A stretch of 8,157 nt of DNA from Planctomycetota bacterium (GCA_023261525.1 JAHFOU010000094.1:1-8157), one strand, 5' to 3'. Counted from the stretch's first letter, positions 1-6,183 are shown. Numbers and translations are program-made. The notes: a model not told the origin generated them from the sequence alone.

Positions 1-58
1 ATTAAGGCGACGCTCTAGCTCTGTTGGGTTCATGAGGAGGTGATAGTGTATTCGCGTT

Positions 59-88
59 TTGCGAACAAGGAGATCCTGTTCGCATGAT
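59..88 (+). promoter_or_regulatory. Putative promoter of the XRE gene, with small dyad
   Basis: A -35-like TTGCGA (59-64) is separated by 18 bases from a -10-like CATGAT (83-88). The predicted transcription start is base 95, the G of the GTG chosen for the XRE gene, so the mRNA would be leaderless. A short dyad AGGA-GA-TCCT (68-77) lies between the two hexamers and could be an autoregulatory operator. Both hexamers match the sigma-70 consensus at only 4 of 6 positions. The support comes mainly from the same geometry recurring at other genes here. Confidence 0.4.
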
Positions 89-94
89 GCGGCT

Positions 95-385
95 GTGGAA
101 AAGTCCACGCATACGGCCTTATACGATGCCTTCCGCGCCCGCCTTCTGCGGATGCGCGAGGTGGCGGGGCTGACTCAACGTCAGCTGGCTGATCGACTTG
201 GTCGTGAGCCTTCGTTTATCTGGCGCATCGAGCACGGGGAACGGCGGTTGGATGTGGTCGAGTTCATCCGATACACAAAAGCCTGTGGCCTTCCTGAGGC
301 TGCATGGAAGGTTCCCAGGGAATTGATGGCTCTTGATGTGCCCAAGTCCAAACGTCGCCCGCTCTCCCGACCGCGCCGCTCGTAA
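95..385 (+). CDS. XRE-family helix-turn-helix regulator
   Basis: This is a 96-residue single-domain DNA-binding protein of the Cro/C1 (XRE) type. The five-helix HTH covers about residues 12-66, with the recognition region at GLTQRQLADRLG followed by EPSFIWRIEHGERRLDVVEF. The GERRLDVVEF stretch is the signature of a common family of short XRE proteins that usually begin near M-x-K-S-x-H-T, which is why I start at GTG 95 (V-E-K-S-T-H-T). A longer reading from TTG 59 adds 12 residues but has no well-spaced ribosome binding site. The C-terminal tail is basic (KSKRRPLSRPRR). The gene is tail-to-tail with the zinc-ribbon protein, only four bases apart. The likely role is transcriptional repressor, perhaps of the element or the cargo cassette; the target is unknown. 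Confidence 0.75.
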   Translation: MEKSTHTALYDAFRARLLRMREVAGLTQRQLADRLGREPSFIWRIEHGERRLDVVEFIRYTKACGLPEAAWKVPRELMALDVPKSKRRPLSRPRRS

Positions 386-389
386 CGGC

Positions 390-1310
390 CTAGGTTGGCT
401 GACGATGGCCGACCGTGGCGATGATTCGGGCCTTCAACTTCGCTCTGAGGTCTGCCGGGTCGCTCCATACAATGTGATTGTACTGCCGAGTGTCGAAATG
501 CGCCTCTTCCACGCTTCCAGCTCGCACGCAGAAAATCACCTTGAGGCCGAAACCTAACGCGAACCCTGCCTCGAAATAAACGTTCTGCCGGTGCCCCGTA
601 AAATCTGCGACGACAAAGGCACTCTGTTTGATGTCCGCCAGGATCTGGTCGCAGACCTTCCCGTTGAACTCCTGAAGGTCCACCCGATTCGCCGTGTACC
701 CGCAATCGGTTTCAACGGCGGGTCCGATGCCGTCACGGTAGACGGGTAGGAGTTCCGGGTCGAAGTGCATGGCCACCAAGCACCGGCCGCTGTCCCTGGG
801 AGACGCGGATTCCAAGCGACGCCAAGCTTCGACTGTGAGAATCAAAAGTTGATCGCCAGGACGCTTGTCCAGGAGACCTGTTTCCTTGAAATAATCGAGC
901 AGTTTTCGGGCCTCCTCGATCCTTCCTCGTATGAGTGGATAGTCTCTGTCCGCTTCAAACTCAGCGGGGGCTCCAAGGTAGGCAGAGCTCTCTCTTAGGA
1001 TTTGTAGCAATCGATCCATCTGCCATCCCACCGTTCTCCGAGAATAATCGGAGGCGATGGCTCGGAAGTTGCTGGCATCCAGGACCGGGTATGGATTGCG
1101 TGCTTCAATGGTGCACTGTCGGGTGTATGCGGATAATGCCCATGCAGGCACATCGGCATTGTGAGGCAGTATCCATGCAAGGTGTCTGCTGATCCCGAAG
1201 TTGCCGCATCTCGGGCAGTTGTACAGGTCGTGCCCCATAAGGGTTTTGAAGAATTCAGGCGGTTTGCCACAGAGTGGGCACATCTCGACGGGCTTGCTTT
1301 CGTCTGGCAT
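390..1310 (-). CDS. Zinc-ribbon protein with deoxyribosyltransferase/TIR-like C-terminal domain
   Basis: This is a 306-residue protein of no named family I can assign. An N-terminal zinc ribbon is formed by C11-x2-C14 and C32-x2-C35. A largely helical middle follows (about 40-170). The C-terminal Rossmann-like domain (about 175-300) begins with strand CLVAMHFD and contains ILADIKQSAFVVADFTG followed by RQNVYFEAGFALGFG. The D-x-T-x4-N-x-Y-x-E-x-G pattern (E247 the candidate catalytic glutamate) is typical of nucleoside 2-deoxyribosyltransferase-like and TIR-like domains. Some of these hydrolyse nucleotides or NAD+ as phage-defence effectors. A later FDTRQYNHIVW motif also recurs in TIR-like proteins. 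The start is ATG 1310, with AGAGGG just upstream; an open extension to 1427 lacks a ribosome site and overlaps the divergent gene. The domain call is fairly secure; the defence role is inference. Confidence 0.72.
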   Translation of the reverse strand: MPDESKPVEMCPLCGKPPEFFKTLMGHDLYNCPRCGNFGISRHLAWILPHNADVPAWALSAYTRQCTIEARNPYPVLDASNFRAIASDYSRRTVGWQMDRLLQILRESSAYLGAPAEFEADRDYPLIRGRIEEARKLLDYFKETGLLDKRPGDQLLILTVEAWRRLESASPRDSGRCLVAMHFDPELLPVYRDGIGPAVETDCGYTANRVDLQEFNGKVCDQILADIKQSAFVVADFTGHRQNVYFEAGFALGFGLKVIFCVRAGSVEEAHFDTRQYNHIVWSDPADLRAKLKARIIATVGHRQPT

Positions 1311-1397
1311 GCGCCCTCTAGTGAAATCTAAAGTCCGCGAATAGGCAACCTTCATCCTGGAGTTCATTGCCACACTGGAGAGCGCAAGGCGTGTGCC

Positions 1398-1403
1398 TAT
1401 AAT
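1398..1403 (+). promoter_or_regulatory. Consensus -10 hexamer of the divergent cargo gene
   Basis: This is a perfect TATAAT. The predicted transcription start is base 1410, one base before ATG 1411, so the message would be leaderless or nearly so. The matching -35 position (1375-1380, CTGGAG) is weak, which suggests activator dependence or a low-level promoter. The element lies in the divergent region between the unknown HTH gene and the zinc-ribbon gene, so a regulator bound here could control both. Confidence 0.5.
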
Positions 1404-1410
1404 CAGGATC

Positions 1411-2217
1411 ATGAGTGGAGGCGCCATGGACGCAAAAGGGGTTCCTGACAGTCCGGAAGATCTGATCCGTCAATTTAAGGCTACTCTCGTAGCTGGCGGC
1501 AAGGACCTTCGTGAATTCATGGGGATGTGGTACGTCGAGTATGAAAACATCGATACGGACTTTAGAGTATTGATCGGAACCATTTGCGAGGGAGACAAGG
1601 CACCAGGGAAAAGGGATAGGTGGGTGGAGAGCTGGCTCGCCGATGCCTATCGATTGATCTACTACTTCGAGGCGCAGTTCCACCGTGATGGCGACTATCA
1701 AACACTCCATGCCTTAATCCCTAATAGATTGCGGCCGTCTAAGAGCGACCTGGCTCAATATCGCGAGCCCGCTCCTGGCCTCGCATGTGAAATTAAGAGT
1801 GCAGCAGCGAACTGGTACGAGTGTCGAGTGCCTTCTATTCGTGAAGGGACGGATCCAGGCCTAGCATCTGAACAGGAGGACTCTAAGCCGCTACTTCTGA
1901 TCGGGTGGCCACAGATTTGTAGTGCTGTCGGACTTCAGCCCGGAAAGTTTCGTCAGATCAAAAAGCTGCACTCTATGCAGAAGAGCCCTATCAGTTTCGG
2001 TGGTGCTCCCGGCGTCAAGCCTACCGTGACCCGTCCAGCTTTGCTTCGTTGGTGGAACTCTCTGAAAAAACGCGCAACAACCGGAGAAGCTGGCTCCTCC
2101 TCAGGAAAGGGGGACCTTGGGCATGGTCACGCTTATGGGAAAGATGGGCATATATACCCTGAGGTGAGCATGCACGATCAGAAGCGCCGGTCTGATCGAG
2201 GACGCCCAAGGAGCTAG
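1411..2217 (+). CDS. Protein of unknown family with likely C-terminal winged-HTH
   Basis: I do not recognise this 268-residue protein. The N-terminal half (about 10-140) is soluble, probably helical and rich in aromatic residues (MWYVEYE, RLIYYFEAQF), with no motif I can name. Residues about 162-218 (IGWPQICSAVGLQPGKFRQ, then PISFGGAPGVKPTVTRPALLRWW) look like the helix-turn-helix plus wing of AlpA/Nu1-type DNA-binding domains, where a GW-x-x-IC-x-x-x-GL start and a basic wing before a Trp-rich helix are common. The tail (220-268) is Gly/Ser-rich, then basic. I start at ATG 1411 because a perfect -10 lies seven bases before it. ATG 1426, preceded by GGAGG (1417-1421), is a good alternative giving 263 residues. 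The gene diverges from the zinc-ribbon gene and may be its partner or regulator. Confidence 0.7.
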   Translation: MSGGAMDAKGVPDSPEDLIRQFKATLVAGGKDLREFMGMWYVEYENIDTDFRVLIGTICEGDKAPGKRDRWVESWLADAYRLIYYFEAQFHRDGDYQTLHALIPNRLRPSKSDLAQYREPAPGLACEIKSAAANWYECRVPSIREGTDPGLASEQEDSKPLLLIGWPQICSAVGLQPGKFRQIKKLHSMQKSPISFGGAPGVKPTVTRPALLRWWNSLKKRATTGEAGSSSGKGDLGHGHAYGKDGHIYPEVSMHDQKRRSDRGRPRS

Positions 2218-2237
2218 TTCGACCAACTTCGACCAAC
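2218..2237 (+). repeat. Tandem 10-bp direct repeat (TTCGACCAAC x2)
   Basis: Two perfect head-to-tail copies of TTCGACCAAC begin at the base after the stop codon of the preceding gene. They lie in the 67-base gap before the HTH/primase operon. Ten-base spacing would place two bound proteins on the same face of the helix, so this may be an operator or a minimal iteron-like site for the adjacent HTH protein or primase. The repeat itself is certain; its function is inferred from position. Confidence 0.6.
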
Positions 2238-2271
2238 TTTGAATGTCCTCGTCGCTTCCGCACCTACCTGT

Positions 2272-2280
2272 AAGGAGGTG
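2272..2280 (+). promoter_or_regulatory. Strong ribosome binding site of the first operon gene
   Basis: AAGGAGGTG lies with its GGAGG core six bases before ATG 2285. It decides the start of the small HTH gene against the upstream in-frame ATG at 2243, which has no such site. It is the strongest Shine-Dalgarno sequence in the window and contrasts with the apparently leaderless starts of several other genes. Confidence 0.75.
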
Positions 2281-2284
2281 TGTG

Positions 2285-2497
2285 ATGCACAACGACGAGA
2301 AAAAGCTTCTGACACTAGGAGAGGTAGCCCGTGCGCTCGGCGTGACCCGTCGCCGGATTGCCTTCCATGCTTTGGAGGAACGCCTTCCGGAACCTCTTTG
2401 GTTCGGAGGCATCAGGGTTTGGCGGGAGGAGGACCTCCCGAAGATCAAAGCCACTCTTGAGCGGCATAGCCAAAAGGGGCGGACCCATGAGGAGTAA
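2285..2497 (+). CDS. Small MerR/AlpA-like HTH protein
   Basis: This is a 70-residue DNA-binding protein. Residues 7-60 read as a winged helix of the MerR/excisionase class: LLTLGEVARALGVTRRRIAF is the HTH (the usual LT-x-x-E-x-A-x-x-L-G-V pattern), and GGIRVWREEDLPKIKATL is the wing and following helix. Such proteins act as excisionases or as activators of replication or integrase genes in integrated elements. The start is fixed by the strong AAGGAGGTG site. The gene ends 11 bases inside the primase-polymerase gene, so the two are probably translationally coupled. It opens the operon that leads to the integrase. I cannot tell from the sequence whether it is the excisionase or a transcription factor. 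Confidence 0.72.
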   Translation: MHNDEKKLLTLGEVARALGVTRRRIAFHALEERLPEPLWFGGIRVWREEDLPKIKATLERHSQKGRTHEE

Positions 2498-4448
2498 CGA
2501 CCTCCCAGGGACTGCCCTGGCATACGCCCAGCGCGGATGGTCTGTGATCCCTCTTCGTCCGGAGGATAAGCGCCCGCTCCTTGATGCCTGGGCATCGTTC
2601 CAGACCGATGGGGCCTCTGAGGATCAGGTCCGGGAATGGTGGGCCAGACATCCCCAGGCCAACCTCGGCATCGTGACGGGAGCTGTCTCTGGGATCGTGG
2701 TCCTGGATCTGGACGGCTCGGAAGGGCTGGAAACCGTCCAGCAGCTCGTGGCGGCAGGGCATCAGCTCCCTCACACTGTCCGGGCCATCACGCCTGGCAA
2801 GGGTGGTGGGTCGCACCTCTTCTTCCGGCATCCCGGCGGTACCGTTCCCAACCGCGCCCACAACATCCCTGGGCTTCCCGGGTGCGATGTTCGGGGGGAC
2901 GGGGGCTACGTCCTGGTAGCTCCCTCGGTTCACCCTGAGGGTGGGGTCTACCGGTGGGCTCCTGGGTGCGCTCCTGGGGAGGTCGAACTGGCGGAGATCC
3001 CGTCTTGGCTCCTGGATGCCCTCCAGGCGGCCCCTGCCGGCTGGGCCGGCGACGGCACCCCCGGGGCCTGGTTCCAGGGGGTACCCGAGGGCCAGCGGAA
3101 CGACTCGGCCGCCCGGCTGGCTGGCCGGTGGCTGGCCAAGGGACTGGAGCCGGAAGAGGTTGGAGAGCTGCTGCTGCTCTGGAACGTGCGGAACCAGCCT
3201 CCACTCCCGGAGGAGGAGATCCGTCAGGTGGCCCGGTCCATCGCAGCCCGGGAGGCCACCAAGCCCGCCGGGGAGGGGACTCCTGCGCCTGTCTTCGCCC
3301 AGCCCCTTAGCGCCCTCCTGGCCCAGGAAGACCGCCCCATCGCATACCTTGCCACGGGCCTGCTGGAGGTGGGGGCCATCGGCTTCGTAGGCGGGGAGCC
3401 GAAGCTGGGGAAGAGCTGGCTGGGGCTCCACATGGCCCTGGCCGTGGCCACAGGCACCCCGGTCCTGGGGACCTACCCGGTGCCGAGCAAGGACAGGGTC
3501 CTCTACATCCAGGAGGAGGACGGCCCGGACCTGATCCGCAGGCGGATCCGGCTCCTGTGCGCCGGGCAGGGGATCCCAGAGCCTGAGGATGCCTGCTTCC
3601 GGGTGGCTGTGCGCACGGGGTTCAAGATCAACGACCCGCGCTGGTGTGAGGCTCTGCGAAAGGAACTCGTCGCGTTCCGTCCGGCCCTGATCCTGGTGGA
3701 CGTGCTCAACAAGGTCCACACGGCCGACGAGAACGATCAGCAGGAGATGACCCATGTGATGAGTCTCTTCGAGGGCCTCCGGCGCGAGTTCGGGTGTGCC
3801 TTTCTGCTGGTCCACCACTTCCGAAAGTCCGGGGGCGAGGGCTCCATGCGGGGGAACCAGCGGCTCCGGGGTTCCGGGGTCTTGGGGGGCTGGTCCGAAT
3901 GCTCCTTCTACCTCAGCCCGATGCAGAACGGGGCCATCCAGGTGGAGCACGAGAGCAAGAATCCCACCCTGGAGCCCTTCGCCTTCCGCCTGGAGGATGT
4001 GAAGGACACCGAGGGAACGCTGGTCGCGGTGCGCCTAGCCTACCAGGGGGCGGCCGTTGTCCTGCAACAGGCGGACAAGCTCAACGCGATGCTGGGGACT
4101 GTGCAGGAAGCCCATGCCGAGGGCGGGGCGTCCCTCTGCACGGCCAAGGCCCTGGCTGACCGGGCCGAGGTCTCCGAGAACACCGTGCGGGCGCAGCTCA
4201 GACTCCTGGAGGATGCCGGGAAGGTCCGACAGGTCAAGATCCGGCCCGGAGGACAGGGGAGGCCGGTCACGGCCTACCTTCCCGCCGAGGCGGCAGATCC
4301 TGCCGGGGAAGATGGCTCAGCAACGCACCCTCCTAGGGGGGATGAGTTGATGAAGCATGTCGGAGCCCCACAGGAGGGAGGAAGCTCAGCGCAAAAGGCT
4401 CCCTTTGAGTTGAGCCATGAGGCGGGGGAGGGGGTGGCACGTGGCTAA
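2487..4448 (+). CDS. Primase-polymerase fused to RepA-like ATPase (element replication protein)
   Basis: This is a 653-residue replication protein. The N-terminal bifunctional primase/polymerase domain (about 8-185) has the ALAYAQRGWSVIPL entry motif, the metal-binding pair D74-x-D76 in VVLDLDG, H110 in SHLFF and the DVRGDGGYVLVAPSVH segment. A PriCT-like helical linker follows (about 200-255). The C-terminal half (about 290-480) is a RecA/RepA-type ATPase with Walker A GEPKLGKS (303-310), Walker B LILVD (401-405), LLVHHFRKSGG and RGSGVLGGWSE. A winged-HTH at about 550-600 (ALADRAEVSENTVRAQLRLL) may bind the origin. It presumably primes and unwinds DNA for autonomous replication of the excised element. 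The start is ATG 2487, seven bases after AAGGGG and 11 bases inside the upstream gene; a longer open frame to 2358 lacks support. The family call is firm. Confidence 0.92.
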   Translation: MRSNDLPGTALAYAQRGWSVIPLRPEDKRPLLDAWASFQTDGASEDQVREWWARHPQANLGIVTGAVSGIVVLDLDGSEGLETVQQLVAAGHQLPHTVRAITPGKGGGSHLFFRHPGGTVPNRAHNIPGLPGCDVRGDGGYVLVAPSVHPEGGVYRWAPGCAPGEVELAEIPSWLLDALQAAPAGWAGDGTPGAWFQGVPEGQRNDSAARLAGRWLAKGLEPEEVGELLLLWNVRNQPPLPEEEIRQVARSIAAREATKPAGEGTPAPVFAQPLSALLAQEDRPIAYLATGLLEVGAIGFVGGEPKLGKSWLGLHMALAVATGTPVLGTYPVPSKDRVLYIQEEDGPDLIRRRIRLLCAGQGIPEPEDACFRVAVRTGFKINDPRWCEALRKELVAFRPALILVDVLNKVHTADENDQQEMTHVMSLFEGLRREFGCAFLLVHHFRKSGGEGSMRGNQRLRGSGVLGGWSECSFYLSPMQNGAIQVEHESKNPTLEPFAFRLEDVKDTEGTLVAVRLAYQGAAVVLQQADKLNAMLGTVQEAHAEGGASLCTAKALADRAEVSENTVRAQLRLLEDAGKVRQVKIRPGGQGRPVTAYLPAEAADPAGEDGSATHPPRGDELMKHVGAPQEGGSSAQKAPFELSHEAGEGVARG

Positions 4449-4650
4449 TCCTCCGCTGGAGATGCAGGTTCGCCTTGTCCTGTGGCGGCGTGACCTGGTG
4501 GCCCTCCTGGGTGTCTCTCAAAGGACCCTGAGCCGGATGATGTCCAACGGGGACATGCCCGCGCCAGACGTGGACATCAGGGGGCGGAGAGGATGGAAGG
4601 CCCAGACCGTCACTGCTTGGCAAGCGGCCGGGTGTCCGAGGGCGACTTGA
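4441..4650 (+). CDS. AlpA/excisionase-like HTH protein
   Basis: This is a 70-residue protein starting at GTG 4441, eight bases before the end of the primase-polymerase gene, with GGAGGGGG just upstream (ATG 4417 is possible but has no ribosome site). LVLWRRDLVALLGVSQRTLS is a winged-helix DNA-binding motif, and the GWKAQTVTAWQAAG end matches the wing and last helix of AlpA/HTH_17 proteins. Members of this group commonly serve as recombination directionality factors. Its position between the replication gene and the integrase module makes it the better excisionase candidate of the two small HTH proteins here. That assignment is inferred. Confidence 0.68.
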   Translation: MANPPLEMQVRLVLWRRDLVALLGVSQRTLSRMMSNGDMPAPDVDIRGRRGWKAQTVTAWQAAGCPRAT

Positions 4651-4675
4651 CGATTATAGGAGAATCTCCCATAAT
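4647..4675 (+). promoter_or_regulatory. Promoter and operator of the XRE-integrase unit
   Basis: TTGACG (4647-4652), 17 bases, then CATAAT (4670-4675): each hexamer matches the sigma-70 consensus at five of six positions with ideal spacing. The predicted transcription start is base 4682, the G of the GTG start, so the message would be leaderless. A perfect dyad GGAGA-A-TCTCC (4659-4669) fills the spacer and abuts the -10, a natural place for a repressor such as the XRE protein encoded next. The -35 overlaps the stop codon of the upstream gene. Confidence 0.6.
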
Positions 4676-4681
4676 GATGCC

Positions 4682-4891
4682 GTGGAAAAGAAAGCGGGGG
4701 TGTTTGCCCGACAAGTCCAAGCCCTTCGGGAAGGCTCCGGCCTTTCCCAGGTGGCTTTCGGGAAGCTGGTCGACGTGAAGCCTTGGACCCTGAGGACCTG
4801 GGAGCAGGGGCGGTATGAGCCGGGGTATCCGGATCTGATCTTGGAGGCGTTGCGGGCAAGGGTCGAGAAGGCAAAGGAGAGGCGCAAATGA
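4682..4891 (+). CDS. XRE-type HTH regulator upstream of integrase
   Basis: This is a 69-residue single HTH domain: VQALREGSGLSQVAFGKLVD is helices 1-2, VKPWTLRTWEQGRYEP is the recognition helix and the conserved WEQG-R-x-P turn, and a basic tail follows (RVEKAKERRK). The WEQGR signature resembles the HTH of MqsA/HigA-type antitoxins and small autorepressors; no toxin partner is visible beside it. It starts at GTG 4682, which is also the predicted transcription start. An ATG at 4674 lies in another frame and gives no recognisable protein. Its stop overlaps the integrase ATG (ATGA), so the two are probably coupled. It probably represses its own promoter and thereby the integrase. Confidence 0.75.
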   Translation: MEKKAGVFARQVQALREGSGLSQVAFGKLVDVKPWTLRTWEQGRYEPGYPDLILEALRARVEKAKERRK

Positions 4892-6183
4892 GGAAACCAA
4901 ATGCCACGTCTTGGCTCTTCCGAACCAAGAAGAAGGATGGGACGCTCCATCCGCGCTGGCGCATCCGTTACCGGGGGCATGATGGCCGGATGGCCTACGC
5001 CACCGGCGTCACCGACAAGACGGAATCCCGGCGCATGGCGGAGGATCTGGCTACCCAGGCGGACCGCATCCGCCGGAAGACGGAGCCGGCTCCCCAGTTG
5101 GCGGACACGGAGAGCCTCCGTGCCATCATGGAGCATCGGGATGCCTACCTCGCTTGGGGGAACTCCCAGGGCGGGAGGGGAGGGCGTCCCTGGTCCGGCA
5201 CGTATGGAGAGAAGCAGGAGAGCGTCCTGGATTGGTGGATCGAGACGCTCGGACTCAAGACCCTCCGGGATATCGATCTCCCGGCCGTAGAGAAGGCGCT
5301 CCAGGAGAAGGGCAAGGAGAACATCGGGACCTTAAAGAAACCCCGGTTCGTCACAGGGAAGACCCTTACCCACCTGTCGATGAACCTCCAGGGCTTCGTG
5401 AACTGGTGTCGCAAGCGGAAGTTCCTGGCCGCCAACCCCCTGGAAGGCTTGCGGAAGTTCAACACCAGTGCCAGGACCCAGCGCCGGGCCTTGAGCCTGG
5501 AGGAGATCGGGAAGTTGCTGGCGGTGGCGTCTCCGGAGCGCAGGCGGATCTACCGCATGGCCTTGGTGACAGGGTTTCGGGCCAGGGAACTGGCTTCCCT
5601 TCGGGTGGGGGATCTGGATGCGGAGAAGGGCACGATCTTCCTGCGGGCCGACTTCGCCAAGGACAGGAGGGATGCCAACCGACCCTTGCCCCAGGACTTG
5701 GCGGCGGAACTCGCCCAGGCTTGCCAGGGCCTGTCCCCGGAGACCCCGCTACTTTCCTTTGAGCCTGTCCATGCCGCAAGGCTTCTGGGTGCTGATCTGG
5801 ACACCGCCAAGATCGACAGGAGCACGTTTCACGGCAAGGTGGACTTCCACGCCCTCCGGGTCACGCATGTCACCATGGGCATTGAACTCGGCTTCGACGC
5901 CAAGACTGCCCAGGAACTGGCCCGTCACAAATCGATGGGCATGACCAGCCACTACGCCAAGGCCAACCCGGACCGGCTGAGGAAGGCCGTGGACGAGCTG
6001 GGCCGGGCCGTCTCGGAGGCTGAAAAGACTCATAACAGTCGAAAGGAAGTCAAACGGGCCGTCCTGGCCAAGGCCGCAGGGGCCGAGAATCTGACCGAGG
6101 CTCCTGCTATGCCAGGGGATACGCCGAACTTGGTATTGGTGCGGGAGAGAGGATTTGAACCTCCAAGGCCTTGCGGCCACTAG
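4888..6183 (+). CDS. Tyrosine-recombinase integrase
   Basis: This is a 431-residue site-specific recombinase. An N-terminal arm-type DNA-binding region (about 8-60) holds PRWRIRYRGHDGRMAYATGV. A core-binding SAM-like domain (about 75-190) follows, then the catalytic domain (about 200-375) with R231 in TGFRARELASLR, K258, H321 and R324 in HALR, H347 in LARHKSMGMTSHY, and nucleophile Y356. The whole catalytic set is present, so the enzyme should be active. The start is ATG 4888 with AAGGAGAGG upstream, overlapping the XRE stop. The C-terminus ends in VRERGFEPPRPCGH, encoded by the antisense of the tRNA-Leu 3' half; this is a familiar sign of an integrase whose attachment site is the tRNA. The stop codon lies within the tRNA anticodon stem. 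Confidence 0.93.
   Translation: MRKPNATSWLFRTKKKDGTLHPRWRIRYRGHDGRMAYATGVTDKTESRRMAEDLATQADRIRRKTEPAPQLADTESLRAIMEHRDAYLAWGNSQGGRGGRPWSGTYGEKQESVLDWWIETLGLKTLRDIDLPAVEKALQEKGKENIGTLKKPRFVTGKTLTHLSMNLQGFVNWCRKRKFLAANPLEGLRKFNTSARTQRRALSLEEIGKLLAVASPERRRIYRMALVTGFRARELASLRVGDLDAEKGTIFLRADFAKDRRDANRPLPQDLAAELAQACQGLSPETPLLSFEPVHAARLLGADLDTAKIDRSTFHGKVDFHALRVTHVTMGIELGFDAKTAQELARHKSMGMTSHYAKANPDRLRKAVDELGRAVSEAEKTHNSRKEVKRAVLAKAAGAENLTEAPAMPGDTPNLVLVRERGFEPPRPCGH
6137..6183. other. Attachment-site region at the tRNA-Leu 3' end (attR side)
   Basis: The last 47 bases of the integrase gene coincide with the CCA end, acceptor, T arm, variable arm and part of the anticodon stem of tRNA-Leu. Integrases of this type recombine within such tRNA 3' segments and restore the tRNA on insertion, so the crossover core should lie in this interval. 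The exact core cannot be fixed without the left junction, which is not in the window. Confidence 0.6.

Larger units (their letters stand above)
1..6183. mobile_element. Integrated genetic element, right part (left end outside window)
   Basis: A tyrosine integrase ends inside a tRNA-Leu gene. Immediately upstream of it sit two small HTH/excisionase-like proteins, an XRE regulator and a primase-polymerase/ATPase, all on one strand. This is the usual anatomy of a satellite prophage or integrative plasmid inserted at a tRNA 3' end. The first 2.3 kb is visibly less GC-rich than the rest and carries proteins of unknown family, as expected for cargo. I found no second copy of the tRNA 3' segment in the window, so the left boundary is unknown and part of 1-2290 could in principle be flanking chromosome or an older insertion. 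No structural phage or conjugation genes are visible. Confidence 0.6.

Noticed and set aside
46..87. Mini-frame from GTG 46 after AGGAGGTGA, coding for 13 residues
   Set aside because: It has a good ribosome site but is very short, and its stop overlaps the proposed -10 of the XRE gene. A leader peptide is possible but not supported further.
59..94. TTG 59 as start of the XRE gene
   Set aside because: The family's usual N-terminus begins at the GTG 95 reading, and the Shine-Dalgarno-like sequence is too far from TTG 59. TTG 59 is better explained as part of a -35 box.
1..94. Possible C-terminal end of an upstream gene (frame ending with TGA at 41-43)
   Set aside because: Only 13 codons are visible, with no recognisable feature.
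2151..2217. TATATA followed by in-frame GTG 2164 encoding a basic 17-residue peptide
   Set aside because: It fits the leaderless spacing, but no -35 is visible and it is simply the tail of the larger gene. It could be an internal start, but support is too thin.
2445..3950. Long minus-strand open frame opposite the primase-polymerase
   Set aside because: Low-complexity composition and no motifs, while the plus strand carries catalytic and Walker motifs throughout.
4674..4778. ATG 4674 frame overlapping the XRE gene, and a -1 frameshift joining it to that gene
   Set aside because: The same ATGATGC-then-GTGGAAAAG arrangement near 84 first suggested a programmed frameshift, but there is no proper slippery heptamer. 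The shared bases are explained by -10 elements and spacers of leaderless promoters.
1..6136. Search for a second copy of the tRNA-Leu 3' segment (left attachment site)
   Set aside because: No repeat of the acceptor/T-arm sequence was seen by eye; the left end is probably outside the window.
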